From contig CAZGCA010000070.1 of the NCBI GenBank assembly GCA_964524145.1, forward strand, positions 1 through 31,818: 31,818 bases of DNA. Direction: 5' to 3'. Positions within the stretch are counted from its first letter, which is position 1; every line of letters begins with the position of its first letter. The position numbers were made by a program, and so were the translations under genes. Below are positions 15,957-25,708 of the stretch, in pieces. This DNA comes from CAZGCA01 sp964524145. GTDB lineage: Bacteria; Hydrogenedentota; CAZGCA01. The notes under the pieces were generated by a model. That model was not told the origin of the DNA. It did no database searches and worked only from the letters and a program-made list of their open reading frames with translations.

Positions 15957-18809
15957 TTGAAACAACCGCAGACAATCTGGAACGTGGTAACGTGTCTGGT
16001 CTTGCTGATCGTTGGAGCGCAGGCTGGTGCAACTGTCACCTTGCAGACAATTACCCCGGGGCACAGAACATTCGTCGTGAATGGTATGCCGCACGCGAAA
16101 TCGAGTTTTGCCGACGGCAGGCTCGTCAACGGCAAGCCGATGACGCTGCTTGTGCTCGAGAGCTATGTTCAGGGGAATGCCGGGAGAGCGCTGCTCGGCC
16201 GCTGGCCGGATGAACCGTTTGACAACTACGTTGACCACTGCAAAACATTCGGTTTCAACACGCTGCAGTTTTACATTTCCTGGGATGCATTCGAGCAGAC
16301 GAAGGACTGCTGGGATTTCACTGAACTTGCCAGGATGATCGATCTCGCCGCCGCCAACGACATGCGTCTTGAAGTAAAGGTAAATACCATATCGAAGAGT
16401 AGATCGTTTGCGCCCGAATATGTCCAGGAGGATACCAGCACTTATGCGCGGGTCCGTCTTGCGGACGGCACGGAAACGTACGCACAATGTTTTAACGATC
16501 CTGACTTTCAGCGGCGCAGCAAGATTATCTACGAGCAGATGGCGGCTTTCATACGCCATTATGACGTCCACGGCGTTGTCGCCATATTCCCCAACAACGG
16601 CGAGCCGGCCATACAACCCCTGCGGGAGGATACAATCAGCAATAACCATTGCCACTGTCCCATTTGCGGCGACGGTGATGGACCCGGGCTGTATTACGAT
16701 TGGCGGACCGCACGCGGCAAACCCGATACGCCTGAGACGGGTCAGGAATTCTCGTGTTACGTCATGAGAGAGGCCCTTGAAGGTTACGCCCGCATCATCA
16801 AAGATGCCATCCCTACGCTTACGGCCTCCGTGCCCATTCTGGGTCGGGACGGTGTCGGCTCGCCGGGCAAGGATCCGGCGGCATTCTTTGGTCGGCCGGA
16901 CTCGTGCATTGACGTTTTGAGCACAAACCTCTACTGGGGCAGGAAAGACCCCGTCGCACAAAGGCAAGCGCCGCCCTTTTACCATTATCTCAATATCCTG
17001 GGAAACACTTGCTACGTCTCGGAATCGAGCGCGTTTAATGCCACGTGGCGGACCATCTTCGGCACGCACGACGGCAAGCCGAATGGAGAATTCTGGGGCG
17101 GGTCGCTCGGCCGGGCGTATAACATTGCCGGAGTAACGGTCTGGCAGCTTTATGGGCGAGGCCAACCCAAACCGCTGTGGCCGCTCCAGGGCAGTCTGAT
17201 CGATTACTGGGGTGAGATGGAATGGACTGAGGAGGCATACCGCCACATGAACTCGCTGAGGGCGGTTAAGGCCGCAGGATCTTGGCTGCCTGAGCTGCAG
17301 GGGACAGCGGACATGGTGACGTTCGTGCCGGACTACGATCCGCCGGACGAGATCGAGCCGGTCACGATATCGGACGGTGCGGGGACGGCGGTTGTTGGCG
17401 ATGTTACCATTAGACTGAGCAACGTTATAGACGACAACCGAGGGTTCCTTTTGCGCATTGGGCCGAGCGATTTCTTGTTCGTTGGGGTCGGATACTCTGC
17501 GGGACTGCGAGTTGATACGCGGCCATGGGGACGCATGGCGGTCGAGCGCGGTTCGTTCAACTACTTCGACTGGACGAAGAGCGCCGATCCTTTGCCTGAC
17601 ACCGTTGTGATTGAACCGCACACAGGGTACGTGACGTTGAAGATGTCGGACGAAAACCTGACCGAGAAGACCTTGGAGAACTACCAGTACATTTTGCGCG
17701 TATACGACAGCTCGAACGTGCAGGATGCCGATGCTGTTGCGGGCGAAGGGAAGGTGGAACTCAGTTGGACGAACCCCGAGGGGATACAGTCCGTGCTGGT
17801 GAAGCGGAAAGCGGGATCATTCCCGACCAGCCCGACAGACGGGGATACCGTTTTCGAAGGGACGGGAACAGCTTTTGTGGACACCAATGTCAAGAACGGG
17901 ACGAGCTACTATTACTCGATATTCGCCCGAGATGCATCGGGCTACAGCAAGGCTGTCAGCACGGCTCAGTGCGCAGCCACGCCTGCGGATATGGCGCCGT
18001 CCTATGTGACAGGTTTTCGGGCGACAGATAGCGGTGACGGCCACACCGTGCTTACCTGGACAAATCCTTCCGATAACGGGTATCTCTTGACAAAGGTTGT
18101 TCGGAACAAGTCAACAGACCCGCAAGTGCCTCCGTTCGCGATAGACTATACGGCGTTCCCGAACGATCCCGCCTATGGCGAGGTCGTTTACTCGGGGACC
18201 GGGGCGAGGTGTGTTGACAGCGATCTTGAGAACGGCACATATCACTACTACACCGCGTTCGCAATCGACGAAACGAGCAACTATTCAGCGCCAGTCAAAC
18301 CAGCTCAAGACGTTGCGAAGGTGGGTGTGCTCACCGAATTGCTCGCTCCGGCCGCCGTGACCGTGACTTCGGGGGACATCCGCTTCGGAGATCGCGCCTC
18401 GCTCGCACATGACGACGGCAAACGGCTGGTGATCGAGTCCGAATCCACAAATGAAGGGTGTGTTCTTGACGTCACTGTAACAGTGCGTATTCCTGACTCG
18501 ATAGACGTCAAGAAGATCGTCAAGTTGGTCCCGAAGTTCCACGGACAAAACACGTGGAACGCGGCGAAAGGGGCGTGCGCCCTCAACATCAGGAACCAAA
18601 AGACCGGTGAAATGGTGTGTCTGTTCGAAGGAGCGTTCTGCGACGGGCAGGATATCGACCGTGTGCTGCCGCTTTACGACAGCCTTGGTGACTATATCAA
18701 TGGGAGCACTCGCGAGATGCAACTCAACATCTATCAGAACGCGCCCGCCCCGGAGAATCCAATGACACGCATAGACTTGTGGGGCGTCGAAGCGGAGTAC
18801 CTCAAGTAA
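15957..18809 (+). CDS. Exported GH42-like (clan GH-A) enzyme with two FN3 domains
   Basis: A 950-residue exported protein. The signal peptide (1-25) begins right at a TTG start (15957) preceded 8 nt upstream by GAGG, so TTG is chosen. Residues about 60-440 form a TIM-barrel glycosidase resembling GH42: FNTLQFYISWDAFE, a putative acid/base Glu216 in FPNNGEP, a cysteine cluster HCHCPICG (231-238) like the zinc site of GH42, and a putative nucleophile Glu356 in YVSESSA. A beta domain follows (about 450-585), then two fibronectin-III-like domains (about 595-680 and 685-785) sharing the pattern VLTWTNP ... NGTxYYY, and a C-terminal beta-rich, possibly carbohydrate-binding domain (about 800-950). 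The exact family and sugar are uncertain. Confidence 0.8.
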   Translation: MKQPQTIWNVVTCLVLLIVGAQAGATVTLQTITPGHRTFVVNGMPHAKSSFADGRLVNGKPMTLLVLESYVQGNAGRALLGRWPDEPFDNYVDHCKTFGFNTLQFYISWDAFEQTKDCWDFTELARMIDLAAANDMRLEVKVNTISKSRSFAPEYVQEDTSTYARVRLADGTETYAQCFNDPDFQRRSKIIYEQMAAFIRHYDVHGVVAIFPNNGEPAIQPLREDTISNNHCHCPICGDGDGPGLYYDWRTARGKPDTPETGQEFSCYVMREALEGYARIIKDAIPTLTASVPILGRDGVGSPGKDPAAFFGRPDSCIDVLSTNLYWGRKDPVAQRQAPPFYHYLNILGNTCYVSESSAFNATWRTIFGTHDGKPNGEFWGGSLGRAYNIAGVTVWQLYGRGQPKPLWPLQGSLIDYWGEMEWTEEAYRHMNSLRAVKAAGSWLPELQGTADMVTFVPDYDPPDEIEPVTISDGAGTAVVGDVTIRLSNVIDDNRGFLLRIGPSDFLFVGVGYSAGLRVDTRPWGRMAVERGSFNYFDWTKSADPLPDTVVIEPHTGYVTLKMSDENLTEKTLENYQYILRVYDSSNVQDADAVAGEGKVELSWTNPEGIQSVLVKRKAGSFPTSPTDGDTVFEGTGTAFVDTNVKNGTSYYYSIFARDASGYSKAVSTAQCAATPADMAPSYVTGFRATDSGDGHTVLTWTNPSDNGYLLTKVVRNKSTDPQVPPFAIDYTAFPNDPAYGEVVYSGTGARCVDSDLENGTYHYYTAFAIDETSNYSAPVKPAQDVAKVGVLTELLAPAAVTVTSGDIRFGDRASLAHDDGKRLVIESESTNEGCVLDVTVTVRIPDSIDVKKIVKLVPKFHGQNTWNAAKGACALNIRNQKTGEMVCLFEGAFCDGQDIDRVLPLYDSLGDYINGSTREMQLNIYQNAPAPENPMTRIDLWGVEAEYLK

Positions 18810-18841
18810 TCTATGAGCGTTACGGCAAGGAAGACTTCACG

Positions 18842-21262
18842 TTGAAAGAGGTGATAATTCACGGGCGTCGCATTCTACGAAAGAAGCTCTGCCTACCAGC
18901 GGGCGCGGTGTTGTGTGCGTTCTGTGCTGGGTTGTGGTTGGAGGCGAGTGCGGCGACGAAGGCTGGTCCGGGTGATGTGCCTCCCGGGTTGCTCTTTCAG
19001 GACGACCTTTCGTCGTACACGGTAGGGAGCTTTCCGGATGGAAACTGGCGCACGGACGGTAAGAATAGGCATCTTGTGCATGTTGTGGGTATTTCCTGCC
19101 CCATCGGACTACAGATCAGTGCCGAAACGTCTCCAGTGTTTCTGGAGCCCAAAGTTGATGCGCGAGGTTCTTTCGTGCTCGAATGGCGCGCGAGCGAGAC
19201 TCACGGACGGTCCCTGTGCGTTGCGGTGAAAGACCCGCAGGCCGGCAGCGCCTGGGGAGTTGCGGTGGATCCTCTGGGCGTGGAGTATTTCGTACTCGGA
19301 GGCGATGCAAACCCGTTTGAGAGCCGGTCTGTACGCATGAGAGCATCGACACCCGCGCGCAGCGTCTATACCGAGCATGACTACCTCCTGTCCGTTCGGG
19401 AGGACGGTTGTGATTTCTTCTGTGACGGTCAGTCGCTGCTTGCCTGGCAAGTCGATGGGGTTAACGGCGGTATACCCCAGATTGTTGCTCTTCCCGGCAC
19501 ACGTCCACTGGTGAAACGGGTGCGCATCTGGGAGAGTTCCGTCTTGTGGCCACGGCTAAGAGAGCACCGAGCCAACACCGGATCGCAGCGCGTCGCCGCG
19601 AAAACGGAGCTGGAATCTCCTCTCCGGCCCTCTAAAACCGGCGAACTCGAACCAGTCGAAGAGCCACGACCCTTCGGTACCGTCTTTCCGAGATCGCCCC
19701 TTCCCGCGGCGACGTTGCACGTGGTGCGTGCCGACGAGATCATGAGGCGGCACGGTGCGGGACTGTTGCTCACGCTCACTTCGCTTCAGGGACTGGTGAA
19801 CCGATCGCAGCCGCGTATATACATTCAACGAGACGCCAACGATCCCTGGGCTGAGTGGTTGAAGATACGTGGTGACGTTAAACAGTTGATCGAAGTGCTT
19901 GACCCCGTGCAGTTGTTCCAGAAGTTTCGGGAACACGCCGACGGAGCGGTCGTCATCGACCCGCGCGTCAACGCAACGATCAATGTTGCGACCGCCATAG
20001 CCTCGGTCGAGAACTTGGTGGTGGTTCACCCGGACTTTGCATCGCAGGTGCTATGGGATATCCGCCACGACTTGCGCGGACGGTGGTCGTGCAACGCGGA
20101 CGCGTACCGGTGGGCGTACCGAACGTACTGGGACGAAATGAACCACCACATTCTCGCATGTTGTTATCCTCTGCAAATGTATGCGCCTCGCGATTACATA
20201 GTGGCCTTCAAGATATTCCCGTTCTATGTTTCCGGTCGTTCAGGGGGCAAACTTCCGGAAGCGAATCCTCGGAACGAGCTTGAGTTTGCCGAAGACCTGC
20301 TATCACGCACACCTGTCAACATTCCAATTATAGGATGGGAATCGCAAAGCACTGGAATAGGAGAGATTGACGCTGTCCGGCTGTTCAGCTGGTACGGCAA
20401 GTTCCTGGTAGCGTGTAACCATTCGCTGAACTTCAGCTTGCACTCGGGAACCAGGCAGGGCACGTACAGGCAGCCACCGTTGAAAGATGCCCGACAGATC
20501 GATCCGTCCAAGGTGTATGTCTGTTTCACCATGTCTGACGGCGATAACATGAACACATGGCACGATTTCTTTCGAGACTACTTCAATGACCCGGCTCGTG
20601 GAACGGTGCCTATCGGTTGGACGTTGGGTGCGGGAGCGTACGATATCATTCCGGACAAAATGGATTGGTATTACAGCATGCTATCGGACACGGGTTCATT
20701 CATTACCGCGTTTGGGGTGGGATATATGTATCCCGACCAATATGGGCGAGCTTTTCGTGAATGGGAGCCAATCTACCGGCAATTCATCCAGATGTCGGGA
20801 GAGTACATGCAGCATATGGGTCAAGATATGCTCTGGATCATCTTCGACCCCGCCAACGACGACGAGCCGGGACAGCTCAACAGGATCAACGCGCTTATCG
20901 AAGCGTATGCGGTTCAGCTTCCCTGGCTGAGGGCGATTCTGCCCGGCTACGGGCACAAACCCTACGGTTACGATTATGAAACGTCGAAGTTCGTCACCAA
21001 AGCAGGTGTGCCCGTGTTCCACGCGATTGCACCCTCGAGAGCTTGGCAATCTGACCCGCAGACAATCGTCAGCGAGCTGAGGCAAAGGATTGGCAACACA
21101 CGTCCCGCGTTCGCCAACGTTTTCTGCTTCAACTGGCGCATTTCACCGACGATGATCGAGAGTATTTTGGAGAAGCTCGGCGACGAGTTCGTCGCGGTTC
21201 GGCCCGATAAACTGGCGGCACTATACATGTCTTGGCTCGAATCCAGAAAGGAGAGACAATGA
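18842..21262 (+). CDS. Exported GxGYxYP-domain putative glycosidase with extra N-terminal beta domain
   Basis: An 806-residue protein named for the GxGYxYP motif, seen as GVGYMYP at about 625-631. The preceding VCFTMSDGDNMNTW segment and the WTLGAGAYDIIPDKMDWYY segment also belong to this putative glycoside-hydrolase family. The family's N-terminal domain spans about 290-540. Ahead of it lies a laminin-G/DUF1080-like beta-sandwich (about 45-235; LLFQDDLSSYTVGSFP, FVLEWRASE), which could bind sugar. The frame is open from 18779, but the TTG at 18842 is preferred: AAGGAAG lies 8 nt upstream and a signal peptide follows (about 10-40, AVLCAFCAGLWLEASA). The family has no well-established biochemistry. 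The stop overlaps the next ATG (ATGA). Confidence 0.82.
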   Translation: MKEVIIHGRRILRKKLCLPAGAVLCAFCAGLWLEASAATKAGPGDVPPGLLFQDDLSSYTVGSFPDGNWRTDGKNRHLVHVVGISCPIGLQISAETSPVFLEPKVDARGSFVLEWRASETHGRSLCVAVKDPQAGSAWGVAVDPLGVEYFVLGGDANPFESRSVRMRASTPARSVYTEHDYLLSVREDGCDFFCDGQSLLAWQVDGVNGGIPQIVALPGTRPLVKRVRIWESSVLWPRLREHRANTGSQRVAAKTELESPLRPSKTGELEPVEEPRPFGTVFPRSPLPAATLHVVRADEIMRRHGAGLLLTLTSLQGLVNRSQPRIYIQRDANDPWAEWLKIRGDVKQLIEVLDPVQLFQKFREHADGAVVIDPRVNATINVATAIASVENLVVVHPDFASQVLWDIRHDLRGRWSCNADAYRWAYRTYWDEMNHHILACCYPLQMYAPRDYIVAFKIFPFYVSGRSGGKLPEANPRNELEFAEDLLSRTPVNIPIIGWESQSTGIGEIDAVRLFSWYGKFLVACNHSLNFSLHSGTRQGTYRQPPLKDARQIDPSKVYVCFTMSDGDNMNTWHDFFRDYFNDPARGTVPIGWTLGAGAYDIIPDKMDWYYSMLSDTGSFITAFGVGYMYPDQYGRAFREWEPIYRQFIQMSGEYMQHMGQDMLWIIFDPANDDEPGQLNRINALIEAYAVQLPWLRAILPGYGHKPYGYDYETSKFVTKAGVPVFHAIAPSRAWQSDPQTIVSELRQRIGNTRPAFANVFCFNWRISPTMIESILEKLGDEFVAVRPDKLAALYMSWLESRKERQ

Positions 21263-22263
21263 CAAGATCGAATATGGCATGTGCGGCGATCTTTCTGTGC
21301 GTACTGCTCGGACAGACGATATGGCTGACTGACGCTACGGCAGCAGAGGATGCCGACGCGAAGTTGGCGCGGAAGCCCGCGCAGTCTATACCGACAGCTA
21401 GGGATGGGTTCGTTCTGAAGAAGGAGTATATCACTGAGCGGAAGATACCGACGTACGTGCTCTATGCCGACGAGTTCGCTACGAAGAAGAAACCAGTCGT
21501 CATCTGCATTCACGGCGGCGGGACATTTCACCCACCGACGGAATGGCCGACGTCGAAGAAGGATATGTGGCTTCAGCCCAATCTTGACGATGGTGTGTAC
21601 CGGCTTGCAGGCAACGGCTTCTTGGTGATGATGATCGACGGGTGGTGGGGAGGGGAACGCTACAAGCCGGAGTATGCGAAACTTGTCGAGGAGAATCTGT
21701 TCGCGGCCAACTTCCGCGGGTGGCGGGAGACCGCGGAGGACATTTCACGGATAATCGACTGCCTGGAAGCGCGGGCGGATGCCGATGAGAGCCGGGTCGG
21801 GGTGATGGGCGGCTCGGGAGGCGGGATCACGGGGTTGATGGCAGCCTGCACGGAACCGCGGCTCAAGGCCGTTGTGGCGTGGATGGCCACATGCAACCTC
21901 GCCCAGGTCTGGGATGTACTCACTCCGGGCAAACCGGTCGCGGAGATGATCGAGGCCGTTCCCGGTCTCAGGGAAAGGATCGAAAGGTTTGACGCAGCCT
22001 ACGCGTACAATAACATTCCACCGATAGCGCTCGCGATCATCAACAACAAGACCGATCCGGTTATTCCGTACAAGAGAGCGCAGGAACTGTACGAGAAGAT
22101 TAAACCTCTGTACGCTCGGTATCCCGAACGGTTGAAGTTCGAGCTGCTCGAGTTGCCCGAACCCAAGCACGGCCTGCCGCCGGAAGGGTTCGTCCATGGG
22201 TACGAATGGCTTGAGAGGTTCCTGCTTGAGAAGATACCAGCGACGGGAGTAACGGTGCCGTGA
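21259..22263 (+). CDS. Exported alpha/beta hydrolase (dienelactone-hydrolase-like)
   Basis: A 334-residue serine hydrolase. A signal peptide (about 1-29, IFLCVLLGQTIWLTDATAA) is followed by an alpha/beta-hydrolase fold: oxyanion-loop CIHGGG (83-88), nucleophile Ser186 in GGSGGG, Asp266 in NNKTDPVIPY and His304 in PKHGLPPEG. An ester or lactone substrate is likely. The ATG overlaps the previous stop as ATGA, and AAAGGAGAG stands upstream, so translation is probably coupled. The region around the acid residue (DPVIP, LYEKIKPLY, YPERL) closely resembles the second domain of the following protein, so the two genes share ancestry. Confidence 0.88.
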   Translation: MTRSNMACAAIFLCVLLGQTIWLTDATAAEDADAKLARKPAQSIPTARDGFVLKKEYITERKIPTYVLYADEFATKKKPVVICIHGGGTFHPPTEWPTSKKDMWLQPNLDDGVYRLAGNGFLVMMIDGWWGGERYKPEYAKLVEENLFAANFRGWRETAEDISRIIDCLEARADADESRVGVMGGSGGGITGLMAACTEPRLKAVVAWMATCNLAQVWDVLTPGKPVAEMIEAVPGLRERIERFDAAYAYNNIPPIALAIINNKTDPVIPYKRAQELYEKIKPLYARYPERLKFELLELPEPKHGLPPEGFVHGYEWLERFLLEKIPATGVTVP

Positions 22264-22276
22264 AAGGAAAAGACGG

Positions 22277-24211
22277 ATGACACACATCATGGGCTCGAAG
22301 ATTCGCCGTCGTGTTTCCGGCATGGTATTGGCGATTATTCTCCTGTGCGGAATCGCGCAGGCAGCGGATTTCACGAAACCGTACGATCCGGACGCCTTTC
22401 ACCAATACCTCGATAGAGTACGCACACACTTCTCGGCAGTCGAGATCGAGGAACGGACTATCGGAGACGGGCGCATCCCCGTCTGCATCACGTACGAGCG
22501 CGCCATTTACGATCTGAAGAAGCCGGCGCTGATATGGCTCACCGGTTGGGGAGGCGGTCGCGGCGCAATAGGCGACATCGTGACGTTCGCGCGTGAAGGC
22601 TACCTTGTCGTCACGGTTGACCCACCGGGCGTCGGCGCGCGGTGGGACCCCGAGTTTCGCGACCTTGTTGACGCGAACCAGCCCAAGGCGTTCTTCACGG
22701 CCATGCGCACAACCGCCAGGGACGTTTCGGAGGTCGTCGACTACCTGCTCACGCGCGACGATGTCATCCCGGACAAGATAGGTCTCGGCGGCGGCTCGTT
22801 TGGCGGATTTACGACGATAGTCGCGGCCACGATGGAGAAGCGCATCGCGGCGTTCGTCCCAGTTGTGGGAAGCTGCAACGTGATCGATTTCTTCGAACGA
22901 AGTGTTGTCTTTACTTCCAAGGTTCCTATCGATGTCTCGATGGAAGCGGAGATCAAGGAGATCGACGCATTCTATCATCCCGAACGGCTGTACCCGAGCG
23001 CGATACGTTTCGTACAGAACACAACCGACCTGGTAGTACCGCCCGACAACTCGAAGAGACTGTATGAGAAAGCGCTGCCGTTCTACAAAGGGAAGGCCGA
23101 TCTGTTGAGCTACGAGGAGTTCGCAGACGAGGAGAGTCGCGTTGATCCGGGCGTTGCCCCGACGCCGGTGCAGATCGCCGCCTCGCACAAAGTCACCCAC
23201 GAGATGTGGGTAAGTATCCTCGAGTGGCTCGCAAAGCATCTCAAAGGCGAAGACAAGCTGGCCACGCTGATCCCCATGGGCCGCAAACAGCCCTTCCTTT
23301 ACGATGAGCCGGAGATTGGGAACATCGGCTGGATAAGAGCAACCTACGCTCAGTTTCTCAAAGACCACCCGGAGATTCTTGTTAAGGAGGTGTTCGTCGA
23401 CAACCAGATTCCGATCCTGCTCATTCAGGACCGGAAGTTCGAAGGTATCAGAAAAGCCACAATTATCTCGCTTCACGGCTGGGGCGGCAACAAGATGCGC
23501 ACTGCCTGGGGTACGAAAACCTTCACCGACCGCGGCTATCTCGTTGTTGCAGTCGACGCGTACGGAAAGGGAAATCGTTGGACACCCGCTTTCGCGAGGC
23601 TCCTCGAGGAAGGTTCGCATAAGGCGTTGTTCCGCGCCGTTTTCCAGACGGCAAAGGACATGCCCAAGGTGGTGGACTACCTACTCGAGCATGACGACGT
23701 CGATCCGGACCGTATCGGTTTGGTTGGCGGATCGATGGGTGGCGCAGAAACCATCTTCACCGCCGCCACCGAGAAGCGGATTAAGGCATACGTTGCGGTT
23801 GCCGCGCCGTTCAACTTCTCACGGCGGATTGAAGAGTGGCGGTCGATGGAAGGAACCAGCGGCTCCGGCACCAACGAAGCCTTCCTCAAGGAGATCCAGA
23901 AAGCTGAAGCACTGGCTGCACCCGAGAAGTTCTACCCGACGGCGCTTTTGTTTGTCCATAACAAGAATGACGCGGTCGTGCCGCCCGATGGTGCTCACAG
24001 TCTTTACGAGCGTATCGCCCCCTTCTACAAGGACCACCCTGAACGACTGCAGTGGAAAGCGATTGACCACACGGCGCTGCCTACCGACAGGGAACCGACC
24101 GACCGGGACCGCTGGGCCACCCACACGGAAGGCGGTGATGAAGGCAAAACGGCCATATTCGAATGGTTTGAGAGGTATGTCAGAGGGACGGCAGCAACCG
24201 AGATTCCGTAA
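22277..24211 (+). CDS. Exported protein with two tandem alpha/beta-hydrolase domains
   Basis: A 644-residue protein with a signal peptide (about 8-30, VLAIILLCGIAQAA) and two related hydrolase domains. Domain 1 (about 55-325): WLTGWGGG, Ser174 in GGSFGG, Asp251 in NTTDLVVPP, His304 or His308. Domain 2 (about 370-640): SLHGWGGNK, Ser486 in GGSMGG, Asp565 in NKNDAVVPP, His616 in ATHTEGG. Both share KALFR/KAFFT, then DVxxVVDYLL and a DRIGL/DKIGL lead-in to the nucleophile. Both triads look intact, so neither copy is obviously dead. ATG at 22277, 13 bp after the previous stop, with AAAGGA upstream. Probably an esterase for acyl groups on the target glycan. Confidence 0.87.
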   Translation: MTHIMGSKIRRRVSGMVLAIILLCGIAQAADFTKPYDPDAFHQYLDRVRTHFSAVEIEERTIGDGRIPVCITYERAIYDLKKPALIWLTGWGGGRGAIGDIVTFAREGYLVVTVDPPGVGARWDPEFRDLVDANQPKAFFTAMRTTARDVSEVVDYLLTRDDVIPDKIGLGGGSFGGFTTIVAATMEKRIAAFVPVVGSCNVIDFFERSVVFTSKVPIDVSMEAEIKEIDAFYHPERLYPSAIRFVQNTTDLVVPPDNSKRLYEKALPFYKGKADLLSYEEFADEESRVDPGVAPTPVQIAASHKVTHEMWVSILEWLAKHLKGEDKLATLIPMGRKQPFLYDEPEIGNIGWIRATYAQFLKDHPEILVKEVFVDNQIPILLIQDRKFEGIRKATIISLHGWGGNKMRTAWGTKTFTDRGYLVVAVDAYGKGNRWTPAFARLLEEGSHKALFRAVFQTAKDMPKVVDYLLEHDDVDPDRIGLVGGSMGGAETIFTAATEKRIKAYVAVAAPFNFSRRIEEWRSMEGTSGSGTNEAFLKEIQKAEALAAPEKFYPTALLFVHNKNDAVVPPDGAHSLYERIAPFYKDHPERLQWKAIDHTALPTDREPTDRDRWATHTEGGDEGKTAIFEWFERYVRGTAATEIP

Positions 24212-24241
24212 AGAAGCAGTTGTGGAAGCGTTGACTGTCTG

Positions 24242-25708
24242 ATGAGGAGTCTGTGTTTGATAAACAGTAATCGTGAACCACGCGACCCTGGCAGCGCGGG
24301 AGGGTTCCCGACGAGCCGCAGGCATTTCCTAATGATGGGCGGTGGGCTGGCTTCAGCCAGTATCGCGTCCGCGGTCGGTCGTGGCTATGGTGTCTCGCGG
24401 GAGAAGGTTTTGCCAAATATAGTGCTAATTTTCCTTGACGACCAGGGGTGGAACGATGCGGGCTGCTACGGCAATTCTGTCGTCAAGACGCCGCACACGG
24501 ACCGCCTCGCCAACGAAGGAGTGCGCTTCACACGAGCGTTTGTGACCACACCGAGCTGCAGCGCCAGCCGGTCGAGCCTGCTCACGGGCCGCTATCCGCA
24601 CACCAACGGCGTGATCTCGCTTATTCAATGGCACTTGCCGGTGTTGAAGCAGCGTTTTCCGGGATGGAACGAAAACTGGGAGAAGCGAACACACCGGCAC
24701 AGTCTGAAGCACACGGAGACTATCCTTCCCCAGCAACTTAAGGAACTGGGATATGCGACGGCGATCCGCGGCAAGTGGCATGTGTCGGTCGAGCCACCGA
24801 CTGAATGGGGGTTTGACGAGGTCAACCCGAACTCGGAGGAGTTTTTCGCGACAAACAGGAACAGGCCGTTCTTCTTCTATTACGCTCCCGAACATACTCA
24901 CCGGAAGTTCCGTACCAGCCCGGACTTCAAATACGACCCGGACGAGGTGCCTCTGCCTCCCTACTTCAACGACGATCCGGAGTTGCGGAAAGATATCGCC
25001 TCGTATTATAGCGCTATCAGCAACCAGGACCGTGAGATAGGCAGGGTTCTGAACGCGCTCGACGAGAACGGTCTAGCCGAGAATACTATTGTCGTCTTGT
25101 CGAGCGACAACGGTCCGCCTTACGCTAAAGCCAAGATGACGCTGTACGATTGGGGAGTCCACGCGCCTCTGATCCTCAGATATCCTGCGCGGCTGCCTGC
25201 CGGAACCGTCGTGAACGCGCTGGCTTCGACGGTGGACGTTTACCCAACCCTGCTCGAACTCATCGGTGAACCCGTGCCCGAGAGACTTCAAGGGGTCAGC
25301 CTCGTAGACGTGATTGAGAACCCGGAAGCAGGGGGTCGGCAGGAGGTCTTTTGCGAGACAAACTACCATGTGTACCACAATCCGGCGCGATGCGTTATAA
25401 CCGACCGGTGGCACTACATCAGAAACTTCACGCCTGAGGTGCCTCTCTACATTCCTGACGAGTTCCCTGCAGTGCTAAAGGAGTTTATGTCAAAGGACAT
25501 TGTTGGGCTGGAACATCTGAAGACGCCGCTTCCCGAACCGCCACGTCCGAAAGAAGAACTGTTTGACCTGAAGGCGGACCCGTTGGAAAACCAGAATCTT
25601 GCCGCAAATCCGGATCACCGAGAGACACTCGAGACGCTGCGCGACCGGCTCGACCGGTGGATGCGCGACACGAACGATAATCCCAACCCAGAGGAGAAGG
25701 ATGTATGA
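24242..25708 (+). CDS. Tat-exported sulfatase (formylglycine type)
   Basis: A 488-residue arylsulfatase-family enzyme. The N-terminus carries a twin-arginine signal (SRRHFLMMGGGLASASIASA, residues 25-44) typical of sulfatases exported folded. The active-site motif is CSASR (106-110), where Cys106 would be converted to formylglycine, followed by LLTGRYPHTNG. Metal and sulfate ligands expected in the family are visible: Asp66/Asp67 in FLDDQG, RGKWH (176-180), and SSDNG with Asp289/Asn290. It should remove sulfate esters from the glycan. Activation needs a formylglycine-generating enzyme or anaerobic maturase encoded elsewhere, as none is in the window. Its stop overlaps the next start. Confidence 0.93.
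   Translation: MRSLCLINSNREPRDPGSAGGFPTSRRHFLMMGGGLASASIASAVGRGYGVSREKVLPNIVLIFLDDQGWNDAGCYGNSVVKTPHTDRLANEGVRFTRAFVTTPSCSASRSSLLTGRYPHTNGVISLIQWHLPVLKQRFPGWNENWEKRTHRHSLKHTETILPQQLKELGYATAIRGKWHVSVEPPTEWGFDEVNPNSEEFFATNRNRPFFFYYAPEHTHRKFRTSPDFKYDPDEVPLPPYFNDDPELRKDIASYYSAISNQDREIGRVLNALDENGLAENTIVVLSSDNGPPYAKAKMTLYDWGVHAPLILRYPARLPAGTVVNALASTVDVYPTLLELIGEPVPERLQGVSLVDVIENPEAGGRQEVFCETNYHVYHNPARCVITDRWHYIRNFTPEVPLYIPDEFPAVLKEFMSKDIVGLEHLKTPLPEPPRPKEELFDLKADPLENQNLAANPDHRETLETLRDRLDRWMRDTNDNPNPEEKDV

Noticed and set aside
14592..17621. 1009-codon open frame on the minus strand opposite the GH172 and GH42-like genes
   Set aside because: It is antisense to two well-supported genes, has an Arg/Val-rich shadow composition and no domain or start signal. 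Similar long antisense frames lie opposite the permease (6694-7959), the CocE gene (11165-12448) and the double hydrolase (22100-23620), so this is a codon-bias effect.
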